A stretch of DNA of 45,808 nucleotides from an uncultured bacterium (GCA_934875675.1 CAKXIK010000021.1:1-45808), one strand, 5' to 3'. Shown: positions 1 through 8,003, counted from the first letter of the stretch. Numbers and translations are program-made. The notes: generated from the sequence alone by a model not told the origin.

Positions 1-483
1 AATGAGAAGTGGCTTACCGATGTAACGGAATTCAAATATTATGTTGGCACGGAGGTAAAGAAACTGTATTTAAGTGCTGTTCTCGATCTGTATGACAGAC
101 GGATTGTTGCGTACCGAATCTGGGAAAGCAACAATAACCAACTTGTATTTGATACTTTTGATGATGCGGTTGCCGGAAATCCGAATGCACACCCGCTGTT
201 TCACAGCGACAGAGGTTTTCAATATACAAGTAAAATCTTCCACGCCAAACTGGAGAAAGCACATATGAGGCAAAGTATGTCGCGCGTCGGTCGATGCATA
301 GACAACGGACCGATGGAAGGTTTCTGGGGACTGCTCAAATCCGAGATGTATTATCTGCACAAATTCACATCCGCCGAAGAACTGACCGGAGCAATTGAAC
401 AATATCTTGATTTTTACAATACGCGTCGTTACCAGAAACGGCTTCTCTGCATGACACCCATGGAATTCCACAACGCCGCTTGA
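1..483 (+). CDS. IS3-family transposase (OrfB, IS150-like), 5' end outside window
   Basis: The reading frame is open from base 1 and ends at a TGA at 481-483, so only the last 160 residues are present. They form an rve-type integrase core: WLTDVTEF carries the first acidic residue (D7 of the visible part), HSDRGFQY the second (D70), and DNGPMEGFWG the Glu (E106). The last two are separated by 35 residues, the DD(35)E spacing typical of IS3 transposases. The C-terminal motif YNTRRYQKRL..MTPMEF is also typical. A short hairpin and the presumed right end of the element follow. Whether the copy is intact cannot be judged, because OrfA and the start of OrfB lie upstream of the window. Confidence 0.9.
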   Translation, partial: NEKWLTDVTEFKYYVGTEVKKLYLSAVLDLYDRRIVAYRIWESNNNQLVFDTFDDAVAGNPNAHPLFHSDRGFQYTSKIFHAKLEKAHMRQSMSRVGRCIDNGPMEGFWGLLKSEMYYLHKFTSAEELTGAIEQYLDFYNTRRYQKRLLCMTPMEFHNAA

Positions 484-500
484 CCGGCTACACGAAAAAT

Positions 501-526
501 TTCTCCCTGCTGTGCAGCAGGGAGAA
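501..526 (+). terminator. Perfect 12-bp hairpin after the transposase gene
   Basis: TTCTCCCTGCTG and CAGCAGGGAGAA are perfect inverted arms around a TG loop, starting 17 bases after the transposase stop. There is no strong T-run directly after it, so it may act as a terminator or protect the transcript end. Confidence 0.5.
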
Positions 527-555
527 ATAAATACAACTGAATATTTTTGTTTTTT

Positions 556-585
556 CGTCTGTCTACTTGACAGGGGGCGCTTCAA
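556..585 (+). mobile_element. Presumed right end of the IS3-family element
   Basis: The segment contains GTCTACTTGACAGGGGGCGC (561-580), which resembles terminal inverted repeats of IS150-type elements. The left end and the target duplication are not in the window, so the exact boundary is an estimate. Confidence 0.45.
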
Positions 586-618
586 AATACAGGAATCAGA
601 CCGTTTTATTTATTGAAT

Positions 619-1371
619 TCAATTTTGTTTTCCGCTTGCAAAAGCATTTCCAATTGTTACTGAAGATTGCTTTTTATCATTTTTTAATCGGAAATTACGT
701 AAGAATGCTTTTTGTTCATCGGAAATCCGGTTGCTTTCCATTGCCTTCTGAATGGTTTTATTGTGCGTCCAAGGTTCCAGTCGATTCTGTGTAATCCATG
801 GAAGAACGGTATCATATTGTTTTGCCAATGCAGTGGCAAAATACCAGGCAACCATCATGCGAACGTAATATTCCTCGGACTGAACTGCGGCGACAAGTTT
901 CGGATATTCCGGACAAAAGTGATCGTCAAGATAAAATCGCATCAGCATACCGATTGCGAACCGGATGGTATAGGTTTGCCCAGATTGCAGCCAGTGCTGC
1001 AGCTTGTCTAAAAGCTCCGGAAGATATTTTGAAAAAACCTTCGGACACATCAGGTCGCAGGTCGCCCAGTTGTTCACAAACGGTAAGAATTTATCCAACG
1101 CCGCGATTGTCTGATTATAATCCTTCATGCCCTCAATCAGAAAGCCATGCAGATTGTTTTCCTCGTAATAGCGGTGGGGAAGGATCTGCAAAAATTGTGC
1201 AGCTGCAGGTTCTTTGGAAAATTCCTTTGCAAACTGGCGCAGTTGGGGCGTACGAACCCCAATCACTGTTTCGGCTGCAACCGTTGGCATCAGGCCGCAA
1301 TGAAATGTGCGGTATTTTAAGTCTTGCATTGCAAACAATTGTTCCGCAACGTAATCCTCGACTGCTGTCAT
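619..1371 (-). CDS. DNA alkylation repair protein (AlkD-like HEAT-repeat family)
   Basis: A 250-residue, Trp- and Tyr-rich, all-helical protein with the features of the AlkD-like DNA alkylation repair family: VIGVRTPQLRQFAKE near the N-terminus, HGFLIEGMKDY, and NNWATCDLMCPKVF, where AlkD relatives carry the conserved W-x-x-x-D segment. AlkD enzymes are DNA glycosylases that remove N3- and N7-alkylated purines; that this copy has the activity is inferred. The ATG at 1371 was chosen because AAAAGGAATG lies upstream at suitable distance and the family homology starts there; the open frame continues upstream to 1779 but looks non-coding. The gene stands alone between the IS element and the divergent cortex-protein genes. 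Confidence 0.8.
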   Translation of the reverse strand: MTAVEDYVAEQLFAMQDLKYRTFHCGLMPTVAAETVIGVRTPQLRQFAKEFSKEPAAAQFLQILPHRYYEENNLHGFLIEGMKDYNQTIAALDKFLPFVNNWATCDLMCPKVFSKYLPELLDKLQHWLQSGQTYTIRFAIGMLMRFYLDDHFCPEYPKLVAAVQSEEYYVRMMVAWYFATALAKQYDTVLPWITQNRLEPWTHNKTIQKAMESNRISDEQKAFLRNFRLKNDKKQSSVTIGNAFASGKQN

Positions 1372-1608
1372 GGTCTGATCATTCCTTTTCACTCTTTTAC
1401 AGGGCGTGCACCAAGATACGGCTCCCTTTTCTATGAACCAGTATACCATGTTCTCACAACGACAACAAGAATTGAAATGAGTGTGGGTAAAACCAGGCAC
1501 CCTTGTTTTATCTGAATCATAGTATAAAAAAGTGTAATTCTCGTTAACTGCGGTGTGCAATTGGGTTTCACAAGAAATTAATTGTATGAAAGGATTGACT
1601 TTATTATT

Positions 1609-2112
1609 ATGACAGATCTGTTTTCTCCGGAACAGATGGAATGGTTCCGACAGCAAGCATTGGATTTTGCAAAACGGGCAGTGCCAGCAGAAGCGGTGAC
1701 AGAAGAGAAACCGCCAGAAGCCAAGAAGGAAGATTCTATCCCAACGCAGGAAGAATACCAAAAGTTTTTGCAGGCGCACCCGGCCCGCGGAACACTCAAG
1801 GTTCAGGTCTCCACGGCACGCGGTGCTATCCCTGTGGAAAAAGCAAACGTGGAGGTTTCAAAACAATTTTTAAATAGTATACAGGTGCTGTACCGCGGTG
1901 TAACAGATAACTCGGGAATTGTGGATCAAATTCAGCTCCCTGCTATTCCGGCTCTGTATTCTCAGTCACCCGAAACGGCTGCGAACAGCGGAACCAATTA
2001 CCGGGTAGCCATTCGCCATCCGTCGTTTGAAGAACAATCCGATGTTCAAGCGACTATTTTTGATCAAATTCAGACGATATTACCTGTTATGCTGCGTCCG
2101 AGGATACAATGA
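1609..2112 (+). CDS. Small protein with carboxypeptidase-regulatory-like beta domain, partner of the SleC-like protein
   Basis: A 167-residue protein with no signal peptide or membrane segment. Residues 1-60 are charged (FRQQALDFAKR, EEKPPEAKKE). From GTLKVQVSTARGAIPVEKA onward there is a beta-rich domain resembling carboxypeptidase-regulatory/prealbumin-like sandwiches, ending NYRVAIRHPSFEEQ. It ends 26 bases before the next gene, so the two are very likely co-transcribed and probably act together at the spore cortex. The ATG at 1609 is used; a TTG at 1582 in the same frame is possible but would precede the GAAAGG ribosome binding site at 1588. Function is inferred from context. Confidence 0.6.
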   Translation: MTDLFSPEQMEWFRQQALDFAKRAVPAEAVTEEKPPEAKKEDSIPTQEEYQKFLQAHPARGTLKVQVSTARGAIPVEKANVEVSKQFLNSIQVLYRGVTDNSGIVDQIQLPAIPALYSQSPETAANSGTNYRVAIRHPSFEEQSDVQATIFDQIQTILPVMLRPRIQ

Positions 2113-2138
2113 TCGGAGAAAGAGAGGAGAAGTGAGCA

Positions 2139-3485
2139 ATGCCGTACCCAGTTGTGCCGGAAACCATTGTTGTGCATCTTGGCAGACCGGATCAACCCGC
2201 ACAGAATGTGGAGGTACCGTTTGCAGATTACATTAAAAATGTGGCTTCCAGCGAAATTTACCCAACTTGGCCCGAAAACGCAATCAGAGCCAATATTCTG
2301 GCTCAGATTTCGTATACCCTGAATCGCATTTATACCGAACATTACAGAAGCCGCGGGTATGATTTTGATGTCAGCAGCTCCACACAATTCGACCAGGCGT
2401 ATGTGCCGGGGCGTGATGTTTTTGAAAACATCAGTCAGATTACAGATGACATTTTTAATGACTATATTGTGCGGCAAGGTCGTATTGAGCCATTATTTGC
2501 ACAATTTTGTGATGGTATCCGTGTCAAATGCGACGGACTTTCGCAATGGGGCAGTGTTGATCTTGCCAGACAGGGAAAGCTGCCATATCAGATTTTGCAA
2601 AACTATTATGGAGACGACATTAATATTGTTTTTAATGCACCGGTGGGAGGCAATATTCCATCCTATCCGGATGTACCGTTAAAAAGAGGAGATTCCCGCG
2701 AAGAAATCCGCATTATTAAGCGCGAGCTTAACCGAATTGCGCAGAATTATCCGTCGATTCCGCCCACTTCCCTTGACACCGACACATTCGATCTTCAAAC
2801 AGAAAATGCGGTCAAAGAGTTTCAACGCATTTTTAACCTGACACCTGACGGAATTGTCGGGAAAGCAACCTGGTATAAGCTCAAGGAGATATACAACGGC
2901 GTTAAAAAGCTTTCAGAGCTGACCAGTGAGGGACTTACGTTTTCCGAGGTACAGCGAAAGTATCCCAAGATGCTGCAATTTGGTGATACTGGGACTCCCG
3001 TTCGCGTGCTGCAATATTATCTGGCGTTTCTTGGATATTTTATTCCGGATTTACCGCAGATTGCAATTACCGGAATTTATGATGAAGACACGCGCAATGC
3101 CGTATTTACATTTCAGAACAAATACGGATTGACGATAGACGGAATTGTAGGGCGCAGCACATGGAATAAACTGCAGCAGATTTACAAGGAAACGGTTGAG
3201 GATTTGCCGAATCAATATAAAACGCTGGTGGAGGATGTTTTTCCCGGACGTTTTTTGGCTCTGGGGGAAACAGGCGATGATGTAAAACAGATTCAAAAGT
3301 ATTTAAATATTATCGCAGAAAAAAACCCCGACATCCCCAAAGTGGAGGTGTCGGGAGTGTATGACGAGGCAACAGAAGCCGCCGTTCGCGCTTTTCAAAA
3401 GGACAATGAATTCGAGTATGAGTCAAACGGCATCGTAGGTCCGTTGACATGGAGCGAAATTGTTACGCAGGGCAGAGGATTTTAA
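2139..3485 (+). CDS. SleC-like spore cortex-lytic protein: SpoIID-type domain plus three peptidoglycan-binding domains
   Basis: A 448-residue protein. Residues about 25-165 match a SpoIID/LytB-type domain: DYIKNVASSEIYPTWP aligns with the SpoIID region holding the catalytic Glu (here E39), and GLSQWGSVDLARQGKLPYQI with the SpoIID GMSQYGA signature. Three PG_binding_1 repeats follow (about 185-255, 270-345, 370-445), each with a F-Q-x4-L-x3-GIVG-x2-TW type core. SpoIID is a lytic transglycosylase, and the pairing of SpoIID and peptidoglycan-binding domains is known from clostridial SleC, which degrades spore cortex during germination. There is no signal peptide, as expected for a protein made inside the mother cell or forespore. 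GGAGAAGTGAGC precedes the ATG. The exact role, and whether it is activated by proteolysis as SleC is, are inferred. Confidence 0.65.
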   Translation: MPYPVVPETIVVHLGRPDQPAQNVEVPFADYIKNVASSEIYPTWPENAIRANILAQISYTLNRIYTEHYRSRGYDFDVSSSTQFDQAYVPGRDVFENISQITDDIFNDYIVRQGRIEPLFAQFCDGIRVKCDGLSQWGSVDLARQGKLPYQILQNYYGDDINIVFNAPVGGNIPSYPDVPLKRGDSREEIRIIKRELNRIAQNYPSIPPTSLDTDTFDLQTENAVKEFQRIFNLTPDGIVGKATWYKLKEIYNGVKKLSELTSEGLTFSEVQRKYPKMLQFGDTGTPVRVLQYYLAFLGYFIPDLPQIAITGIYDEDTRNAVFTFQNKYGLTIDGIVGRSTWNKLQQIYKETVEDLPNQYKTLVEDVFPGRFLALGETGDDVKQIQKYLNIIAEKNPDIPKVEVSGVYDEATEAAVRAFQKDNEFEYESNGIVGPLTWSEIVTQGRGF

Positions 3486-3502
3486 CAACCGTAAGATGCG
3501 GT

Positions 3503-4249
3503 TTATTGGTCAATAATTTCGCCCTCCGGAGAAATGGTCACAACTTGCCACGGAATCCATTTCCCGCTTTGCTGCATCGCTTTTTGCACTGCCGCAACAA
3601 TTCCTCCGCAGCAGGGAACCTGCATGCGAACAACCGTGACACTTTGAATATTGTTTTGGGATAAAATCTGAGTCAGTTTTTCGCTGTAATCGCCTTCATC
3701 CAGCTTTGGGCAGCCAATTAAGGTAATTTTGCCGCGGATAAACCGTTCGTGAAAATCAGCACGGGCAAATGCGGTGCAGTCTGCTGCAACAAGCAGCTTT
3801 GCTCCTTCAAAATAGGGCGCATTTACCGGAACTAACTTAATCTGTACCGGCCATTGGCTCAGTTCGCCGGTAGCGCAGCTTTTTTCCACCACGGGTTGTG
3901 ACGGTTTTGGCGACAAAGCGCGTGCATGAGAACCGGGGCAGCCGCAAGCAAGTGGTTTCTCCGGTTTTTTTGTATGATCTGCAACCGGAGCGGAATTCCC
4001 AGCGGCTTGTTTTGCAGCTTGAGCCGATTTCACCGCGGACTCATCAAATGCAGCAGCCTCACGCTCTTCAAAAGAGATTGCGTCCACAGGGCACGCAGGC
4101 AGGCAGTTCCCCAGCCCGTCGCAGTAATCATCGCGCACCAGCTTTGCTTTGCCGTCCACCATTGCAATGGCACCTTCCTGGCAAGCGTCAGCACATGCGC
4201 CACAGCCGATGCAGCGCTCTTCATCAATTTTGATAATTTTCCGTTTCAT
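3503..4249 (-). CDS. Ferredoxin-type iron-sulfur protein, 248 residues
   Basis: The N-terminal 60 residues carry a [4Fe-4S] motif (C13, C16, C19, C23 in CIGCGACADAC) and a second, altered motif CDGLGNCLPACP (C43, C49, C53), in which the usual second cysteine is Leu; one cluster may therefore have fewer Cys ligands. A Lys/Ala-rich linker with a CGCPG segment leads to a C-terminal domain containing LIGCPKLDE and VPCCGGI, possibly further metal or redox sites. Such proteins are likely electron carriers or small oxidoreductase subunits. The gene is divergent from the Crp/Fnr regulator at 4442 and convergent, with 17 bases between stops, to the cortex gene. AGAAAGGAAAG precedes the ATG. The C-terminal domain was not recognised. 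Confidence 0.7.
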   Translation of the reverse strand: MKRKIIKIDEERCIGCGACADACQEGAIAMVDGKAKLVRDDYCDGLGNCLPACPVDAISFEEREAAAFDESAVKSAQAAKQAAGNSAPVADHTKKPEKPLACGCPGSHARALSPKPSQPVVEKSCATGELSQWPVQIKLVPVNAPYFEGAKLLVAADCTAFARADFHERFIRGKITLIGCPKLDEGDYSEKLTQILSQNNIQSVTVVRMQVPCCGGIVAAVQKAMQQSGKWIPWQVVTISPEGEIIDQ

Positions 4250-4268
4250 ATTATTTTCTTTCCTTTCT

Positions 4269-4284
4269 GTTGCAAAGGTGCAAC
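4269..4284. promoter_or_regulatory. Palindrome GTTGCA-AAGG-TGCAAC in the ferredoxin leader
   Basis: A perfect 6-4-6 inverted repeat, 20 bases upstream of the ferredoxin start codon and overlapping neither ribosome binding site. The size and symmetry fit a Crp/Fnr-family operator, and the divergent gene encodes such a regulator. Related GTTG..CAAC sites lie at 4365-4378 and 5115-5128. Binding is inferred. Confidence 0.45.
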
Positions 4285-4319
4285 AAACGTGTTTATGGAT
4301 TTATAGATGCAGCGAAGTA

Positions 4320-4349
4320 TTGACTTTGCAGTTTTGAGTATACTATAAT
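4320..4349 (+). promoter_or_regulatory. Sigma-A-type promoter of the Crp/Fnr regulator
   Basis: TTGACT (4320-4325) and TATAAT (4344-4349) with an 18-base spacer, about 90 bases upstream of the regulator start. Transcription would start near 4356. Confidence 0.6.
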
Positions 4350-4364
4350 ACAAATGAAACTTCG

Positions 4365-4395
4365 GTTGTTTTTACAACAAAACAAGCCCTTGTTT
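4365..4395. promoter_or_regulatory. Two adjacent palindromes in the regulator leader
   Basis: GTTGT-TTTT-ACAAC (4365-4378) and AACAAG-CC-CTTGTT (4381-4394) lie just downstream of the predicted transcription start. Their place suggests autorepression by the encoded Crp/Fnr-like protein; this is inference. Confidence 0.4.
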
Positions 4396-4441
4396 CAAAT
4401 GATTGTGCGGAAACTGAATGGCGGTAGAAAGGTTGTTCGCA

Positions 4442-5101
4442 ATGAATGTGGAGGCAATTGGCACTATTGATGTGCCGATTTTTGAGGGGATTTCCCCGGA
4501 GGAGCAAAAAAAACTTTTTTCTTGTCTGTCGTCGGTGCAGCGCAGCTTTGGCAAGGGCGAATATGTTTTTACCGCAGGGGAAAGCGCAAAGCGGTTCGGT
4601 CTTGTGCTGAAAGGAAGTGTCTGCGTTGTTAAGGAGGACTACTGGGGAAACCGTTCGATTCTGGCGCGGTTGGAGCCGGGTGATCTGTTTGCGGAGGCAT
4701 TTGCCTGCAGCGGAACGGAAAAATTAGCGGTCAGTGTAATTGCTGCCGAAAAGACGGACGTGCTGCTGATGGACTATACCAATATGATGACCAGCTGTCC
4801 GATGGCTTGTGCATGTCACACACGATTAATTCGGAATCTGGTGCAGGAGCTGGCGGGAAAAAGTGTTCGTCTAATGGAGAAAATGGAACATATCCTGCGC
4901 AGATCTACGCGGGAAAAGTTGCTTTCATATTTTTCTGCCGAGGCGGAGAAAGCGGGAAGCGCAAGCTTTTCCATTCCGTTTAACCGGCAGGAGCTGGCGG
5001 ATTATCTGGCAGTTGACCGCAGTGCAATGTCGGCGGAGCTTTGCCGACTGCGGGATGAGGGTGTGCTGGAATTTAGCAAAAACCAGTTTCGATTACTGTA
5101 A
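4442..5101 (+). CDS. Crp/Fnr-family transcriptional regulator
   Basis: A 219-residue regulator. An N-terminal cyclic-nucleotide-binding-like beta-roll covers about residues 15-125 (PIFEGISPEEQKKLF, GLVLKGSVCVVKEDYWG, LEPGDLFAEAF); a dimerisation helix with SCPMACACH precedes it leading into the DNA-binding helix-turn-helix at about 175-205 (FNRQELADYLAVDRSAMS), of the Crp C-terminal type. The clustered cysteines CPMACAC could bind a metal or sense redox state, but no classical Fnr cysteine set is present at the N-terminus. The ATG at 4442 has GAAAGG nine bases upstream and was preferred to the ATG at 4418. Neighbours (ferredoxin, flavodiiron protein, rubredoxin) suggest a response to oxygen, NO or redox stress. 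Confidence 0.85.
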   Translation: MNVEAIGTIDVPIFEGISPEEQKKLFSCLSSVQRSFGKGEYVFTAGESAKRFGLVLKGSVCVVKEDYWGNRSILARLEPGDLFAEAFACSGTEKLAVSVIAAEKTDVLLMDYTNMMTSCPMACACHTRLIRNLVQELAGKSVRLMEKMEHILRRSTREKLLSYFSAEAEKAGSASFSIPFNRQELADYLAVDRSAMSAELCRLRDEGVLEFSKNQFRLL

Positions 5102-5114
5102 ATTTTTTGAAAAC

Positions 5115-5156
5115 GTTGCAAAAACAACAGCAAAAAACAAAAAAAGATGATACAAT
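5115..5156 (+). promoter_or_regulatory. Promoter of the flavodiiron gene with a Crp/Fnr-like site
   Basis: TACAAT (5151-5156) is a fair -10 element, with no good -35 element. The inverted repeat GTTG-CAAAAA-CAAC (5115-5128) is centred at 5121.5, about 41.5 bases before the start point expected from the -10. That is the classical position for activation by Crp/Fnr proteins. The arrangement suggests that the regulator encoded just upstream activates this gene; the start point is estimated. Confidence 0.45.
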
Positions 5157-5199
5157 AAACATATGCTTTGATTCGCAACCAATGAGGAGGAATTTCCGA

Positions 5200-7041
5200 A
5201 TGTACTGCACAAAAAAAATTACGGATGATTTATGCTGGATTGGCGGAAACGACAGGCGGCTGGCTCTTTTTGAAAATGTTTTTCCCGTGGAGCGGGGCGT
5301 TTCCTACAATTCCTACTTGCTTTCTGATGAGAAAACGGTGCTGTTCGATACCGTTGACCGTTCCGTGTCTCATCTGTTTTTTGAAAATCTGGCACATGCA
5401 CTTCATGGACATCCTCTGGATTACGTGATTGTAAATCATATGGAACCCGATCATTGTGCAACGCTGGACGAACTCATGCTCCGGTATCCGGAAACAAAAA
5501 TTGTATGCAACGCAAAAACACTTGCGATGATTCACCAGTTCTTTGTATTTGATGCAGATGCGCGTGTTCAGATTGTCAAAGAAGGCGACACGCTGGAAAC
5601 GGGAAGACATACCCTTACCTTCTTGATGGCACCAATGGTGCATTGGCCGGAGGTTATGGTAACCTATGATGTGACAGACCGTACACTCTTTTCTGCCGAT
5701 GCATTCGGTACATTTGGTGCACTGGGCGGCAATCTGTTTGCGGATGAGATGAATTTTGCTGCGGAATGGCTGTCCGAGGCCCGCCGCTATTATACCAATA
5801 TTGTGGGCAAATACGGAACACAGGTTCAGGCTTTGCTCAAAAAGGCAGCCGCACTGGAGATTGAACGCATCTGTCCGCTGCATGGGCCGGTGTGGCGTAA
5901 GAACATCGGCTGGTTTGTGGAAAAATATCAACAGTGGAGCCGGTATCAGCCGGAGGAAACGGCTGTGATGATTGCATATGCTTCTGTTTATGGCGATACG
6001 GAAAATGCGGCTGAGATTTTGGCGGGTAAGCTTGCGGAACGCGGAGTTCGCGACGTGAAGCTTTATGATGTTTCGGTAACGCATCCGTCCATTATTGTTT
6101 CCGAGGCATTCCGCTGCAGTCATTTGGTGTTTGCATCCACCACTTATAACGCAGGAATCTTTTGCAATATGGAAACTGTGCTGCTGGATATTAAAGCACA
6201 CAACCTTCAAAATCGTACCGTGGCGCTGATTGAAAACGGTTCCTGGGCGGCAACCTCCGGCGGACTGATGAAGAACATTTTTGATTCGATGAAAAATATG
6301 ACGGTTTTGCCGGAAACGGTGAGCATCCGTTCATCGCTCAAGGAGAATCAGCTTGCGGAGCTGGATGCCATGGCAGATGCAATTATTGAATCTATGCCGC
6401 GTAAGGATTCCGTTTCCCATGAAGAAAAAATTGAGCCTGATGCAATGTTCAAGCTTTCCTACGGTTTATTTGTTCTTTCTGCAAAGGAAAAGGAACAAGA
6501 TAACGGCTGCATTATTAATACAGTGATGCAGGTGACGGATTCACCCAAACGGATTACAATTGCGGTGAATAAGGCAAATTTGACACATGATTTGATTGCA
6601 AAAACTGGTGAATTTACGGTTTCGGTTCTGGCGCAGGACGCACCGTTTGCATTATTTGAGCGATTTGGTTTTCAAAGCGGTCGCACTGCCGATAAATTTG
6701 CAGGATTTGAACCGGTTGCCCGCGGAGAAAACGGCCTGATTTATCTGACCCGTTATGCAAATGCGTTTATTTCAGCCCGTGTTATTTTCAGCGAGGACTG
6801 TGGAACGCACACGATATTTACGGCAGAAGTAACAGAGGCAAAAGTGCTTTCGGCCACCCCTTCGGTCACATATGAGTATTATTTTGCCAATATCAAGCCA
6901 AAGCCACAGCCCCCGGAGGGAAATAAAAAGGGATTTGTCTGCAAAATTTGCGGCTATGTATATGAAGGTGACACGCTGCCGGCAGATTTTATTTGTCCGC
7001 TGTGCAAGCATGGTGCTGAGGATTTTGAACCCTTGCAATGA
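5200..7041 (+). CDS. Multidomain flavodiiron protein (diiron, flavodoxin, flavin-reductase and rubredoxin domains)
   Basis: A 613-residue soluble enzyme expected to reduce O2 to water and/or NO to N2O. Domain 1 (about 1-250) is a metallo-beta-lactamase-like fold with the diiron ligands H80, E82, D84 (NHMEPDH), H148, D167 and H228 (HGP). Domain 2 (about 255-400) is a flavodoxin (AYASVYGDTENAAEILA). Domain 3 (about 415-555) looks like a flavin reductase/FMN-binding split barrel. Domain 4 (about 565-613) is a rubredoxin with two CxxC knuckles (CKICG, CPLCK). Electrons could thus pass within one chain. GAGGAGG lies nine bases before the ATG at 5200. A free rubredoxin gene follows 86 bases downstream. 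Confidence 0.9.
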   Translation: MYCTKKITDDLCWIGGNDRRLALFENVFPVERGVSYNSYLLSDEKTVLFDTVDRSVSHLFFENLAHALHGHPLDYVIVNHMEPDHCATLDELMLRYPETKIVCNAKTLAMIHQFFVFDADARVQIVKEGDTLETGRHTLTFLMAPMVHWPEVMVTYDVTDRTLFSADAFGTFGALGGNLFADEMNFAAEWLSEARRYYTNIVGKYGTQVQALLKKAAALEIERICPLHGPVWRKNIGWFVEKYQQWSRYQPEETAVMIAYASVYGDTENAAEILAGKLAERGVRDVKLYDVSVTHPSIIVSEAFRCSHLVFASTTYNAGIFCNMETVLLDIKAHNLQNRTVALIENGSWAATSGGLMKNIFDSMKNMTVLPETVSIRSSLKENQLAELDAMADAIIESMPRKDSVSHEEKIEPDAMFKLSYGLFVLSAKEKEQDNGCIINTVMQVTDSPKRITIAVNKANLTHDLIAKTGEFTVSVLAQDAPFALFERFGFQSGRTADKFAGFEPVARGENGLIYLTRYANAFISARVIFSEDCGTHTIFTAEVTEAKVLSATPSVTYEYYFANIKPKPQPPEGNKKGFVCKICGYVYEGDTLPADFICPLCKHGAEDFEPLQ

Positions 7042-7127
7042 CCATGAAATATGGCAGGCGATCGCTGAATAAAACGACCGTCTGCGAATCAAAAATATAA
7101 CAATAAATACAAGGAGCGAATGGTATT

Positions 7128-7289
7128 ATGAAAAAGTATGTCTGTGACATCTGTGGCTACGTTTACGATGAAGAAGCAGGAGACCTTGAAAACGGAATTG
7201 CACCCGGCACAAAATGGGAAGATCTTCCCGATGATTTTGTGTGCCCTCTTTGCGGTGTAGGCAAAGATAACTTCAGCGAAGAAGATTAA
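7128..7289 (+). CDS. Rubredoxin, 53 residues
   Basis: A complete one-domain rubredoxin: CDICG (C6, C9) and CPLCG (C39, C42) bind one iron, with the typical YVYDEEAGD and WEDLPDDFVCP segments. It is an electron carrier and most likely a donor to the flavodiiron protein encoded immediately upstream. AAGGAG (7111-7116) precedes the ATG. The gene is followed by a strong terminator. Confidence 0.95.
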   Translation: MKKYVCDICGYVYDEEAGDLENGIAPGTKWEDLPDDFVCPLCGVGKDNFSEED

Positions 7290-7327
7290 AATGCAGGTTT
7301 GATGTCCTTTATCTTCCATCTGAAATG

Positions 7328-7360
7328 AAAAGAGAGACCGTTTGCCGGTCTCTCTTTTTG
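7328..7360 (+). terminator. Terminator after the rubredoxin gene
   Basis: AGAGAGACCG (7331-7340) pairs perfectly with CGGTCTCTCT (7346-7355) around a five-base loop, with A-rich and T-rich flanks extending the stem. It probably ends the flavodiiron-rubredoxin transcript. Confidence 0.85.
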
Positions 7361-7562
7361 CATAAAATTCAGACGTTTTGCAACACTAATACCGATTCTT
7401 GATTAGAGAGCAGACGAATACAAATTCCGAAAAAAGATCCATAAAGGCTTGCGGAAAACCGAGCACGCAAAGTACTTTTTAATTCGGAGTTTCCGTACCA
7501 AGCTGCTTTTAATCACAATCAGATCATAGAATGTGCATAACGAAAGGATCGGGATAATAAAA

Positions 7563-8003
7563 ATGGAAGAAAGACTGAATGATACCGCAGAATTGCTCAA
7601 GGAATGCAATGCAGGCTCTAAAATGGCGGTGGATGCAATTGATCAGATTCTGCCCATGACACAAAGCGAAGAACTGCGCCGTTTACTGAATGACAATAAA
7701 GACAAGCACGCGGTTTTGGGAGAGAAAATTCATTCGGAATTGAACAAAAACGGTGAAAGCGAACAGGATCCGCCCATGATGGCAAAAGCCATGGCCCATG
7801 TTACAACTTCCATGAAAATGATGATCAAACCAACCGATCAAGAGGTGGCGAGCATTATTACAGATGGCTGCAATATGGGAATTAAATCTTTGCATGAATA
7901 TCTGAATCAATACAAGGGAGCAGAACCCGAGGCACGAAAGCTGACGAGTGAACTTTCGGACCTGGAGGCCTCTTTGATGGAGAATTTACAACCCTATCTG
8001 TAA
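7563..8003 (+). CDS. Helical-bundle protein of unknown function (DUF2383/ferritin-like?)
   Basis: A 146-residue, almost wholly helical protein with Met-rich stretches (MMAKAMAH, SMKMMIKP) and no signal peptide. The helix pattern, with LLKECNAGSKMAVDAID near the start and a final helix KLTSELSDLEASLMENL, suggests a four-helix bundle like the DUF2383/PA2169 family, which is ferritin-like in shape. No clear metal-ligand set (E-x2-H pairs) is visible. The ATG at 7563 is preferred to a GTG at 7533, which would place the GAAAGG site inside the gene. Function unknown; confidence in the gene is high, in the family low. Confidence 0.65.
   Translation: MEERLNDTAELLKECNAGSKMAVDAIDQILPMTQSEELRRLLNDNKDKHAVLGEKIHSELNKNGESEQDPPMMAKAMAHVTTSMKMMIKPTDQEVASIITDGCNMGIKSLHEYLNQYKGAEPEARKLTSELSDLEASLMENLQPYL

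Noticed and set aside
1372..1779. N-terminal extension of the AlkD-like gene
   Set aside because: The extra 136 residues look non-coding and the ATG at 1371 has a suitable ribosome binding site.
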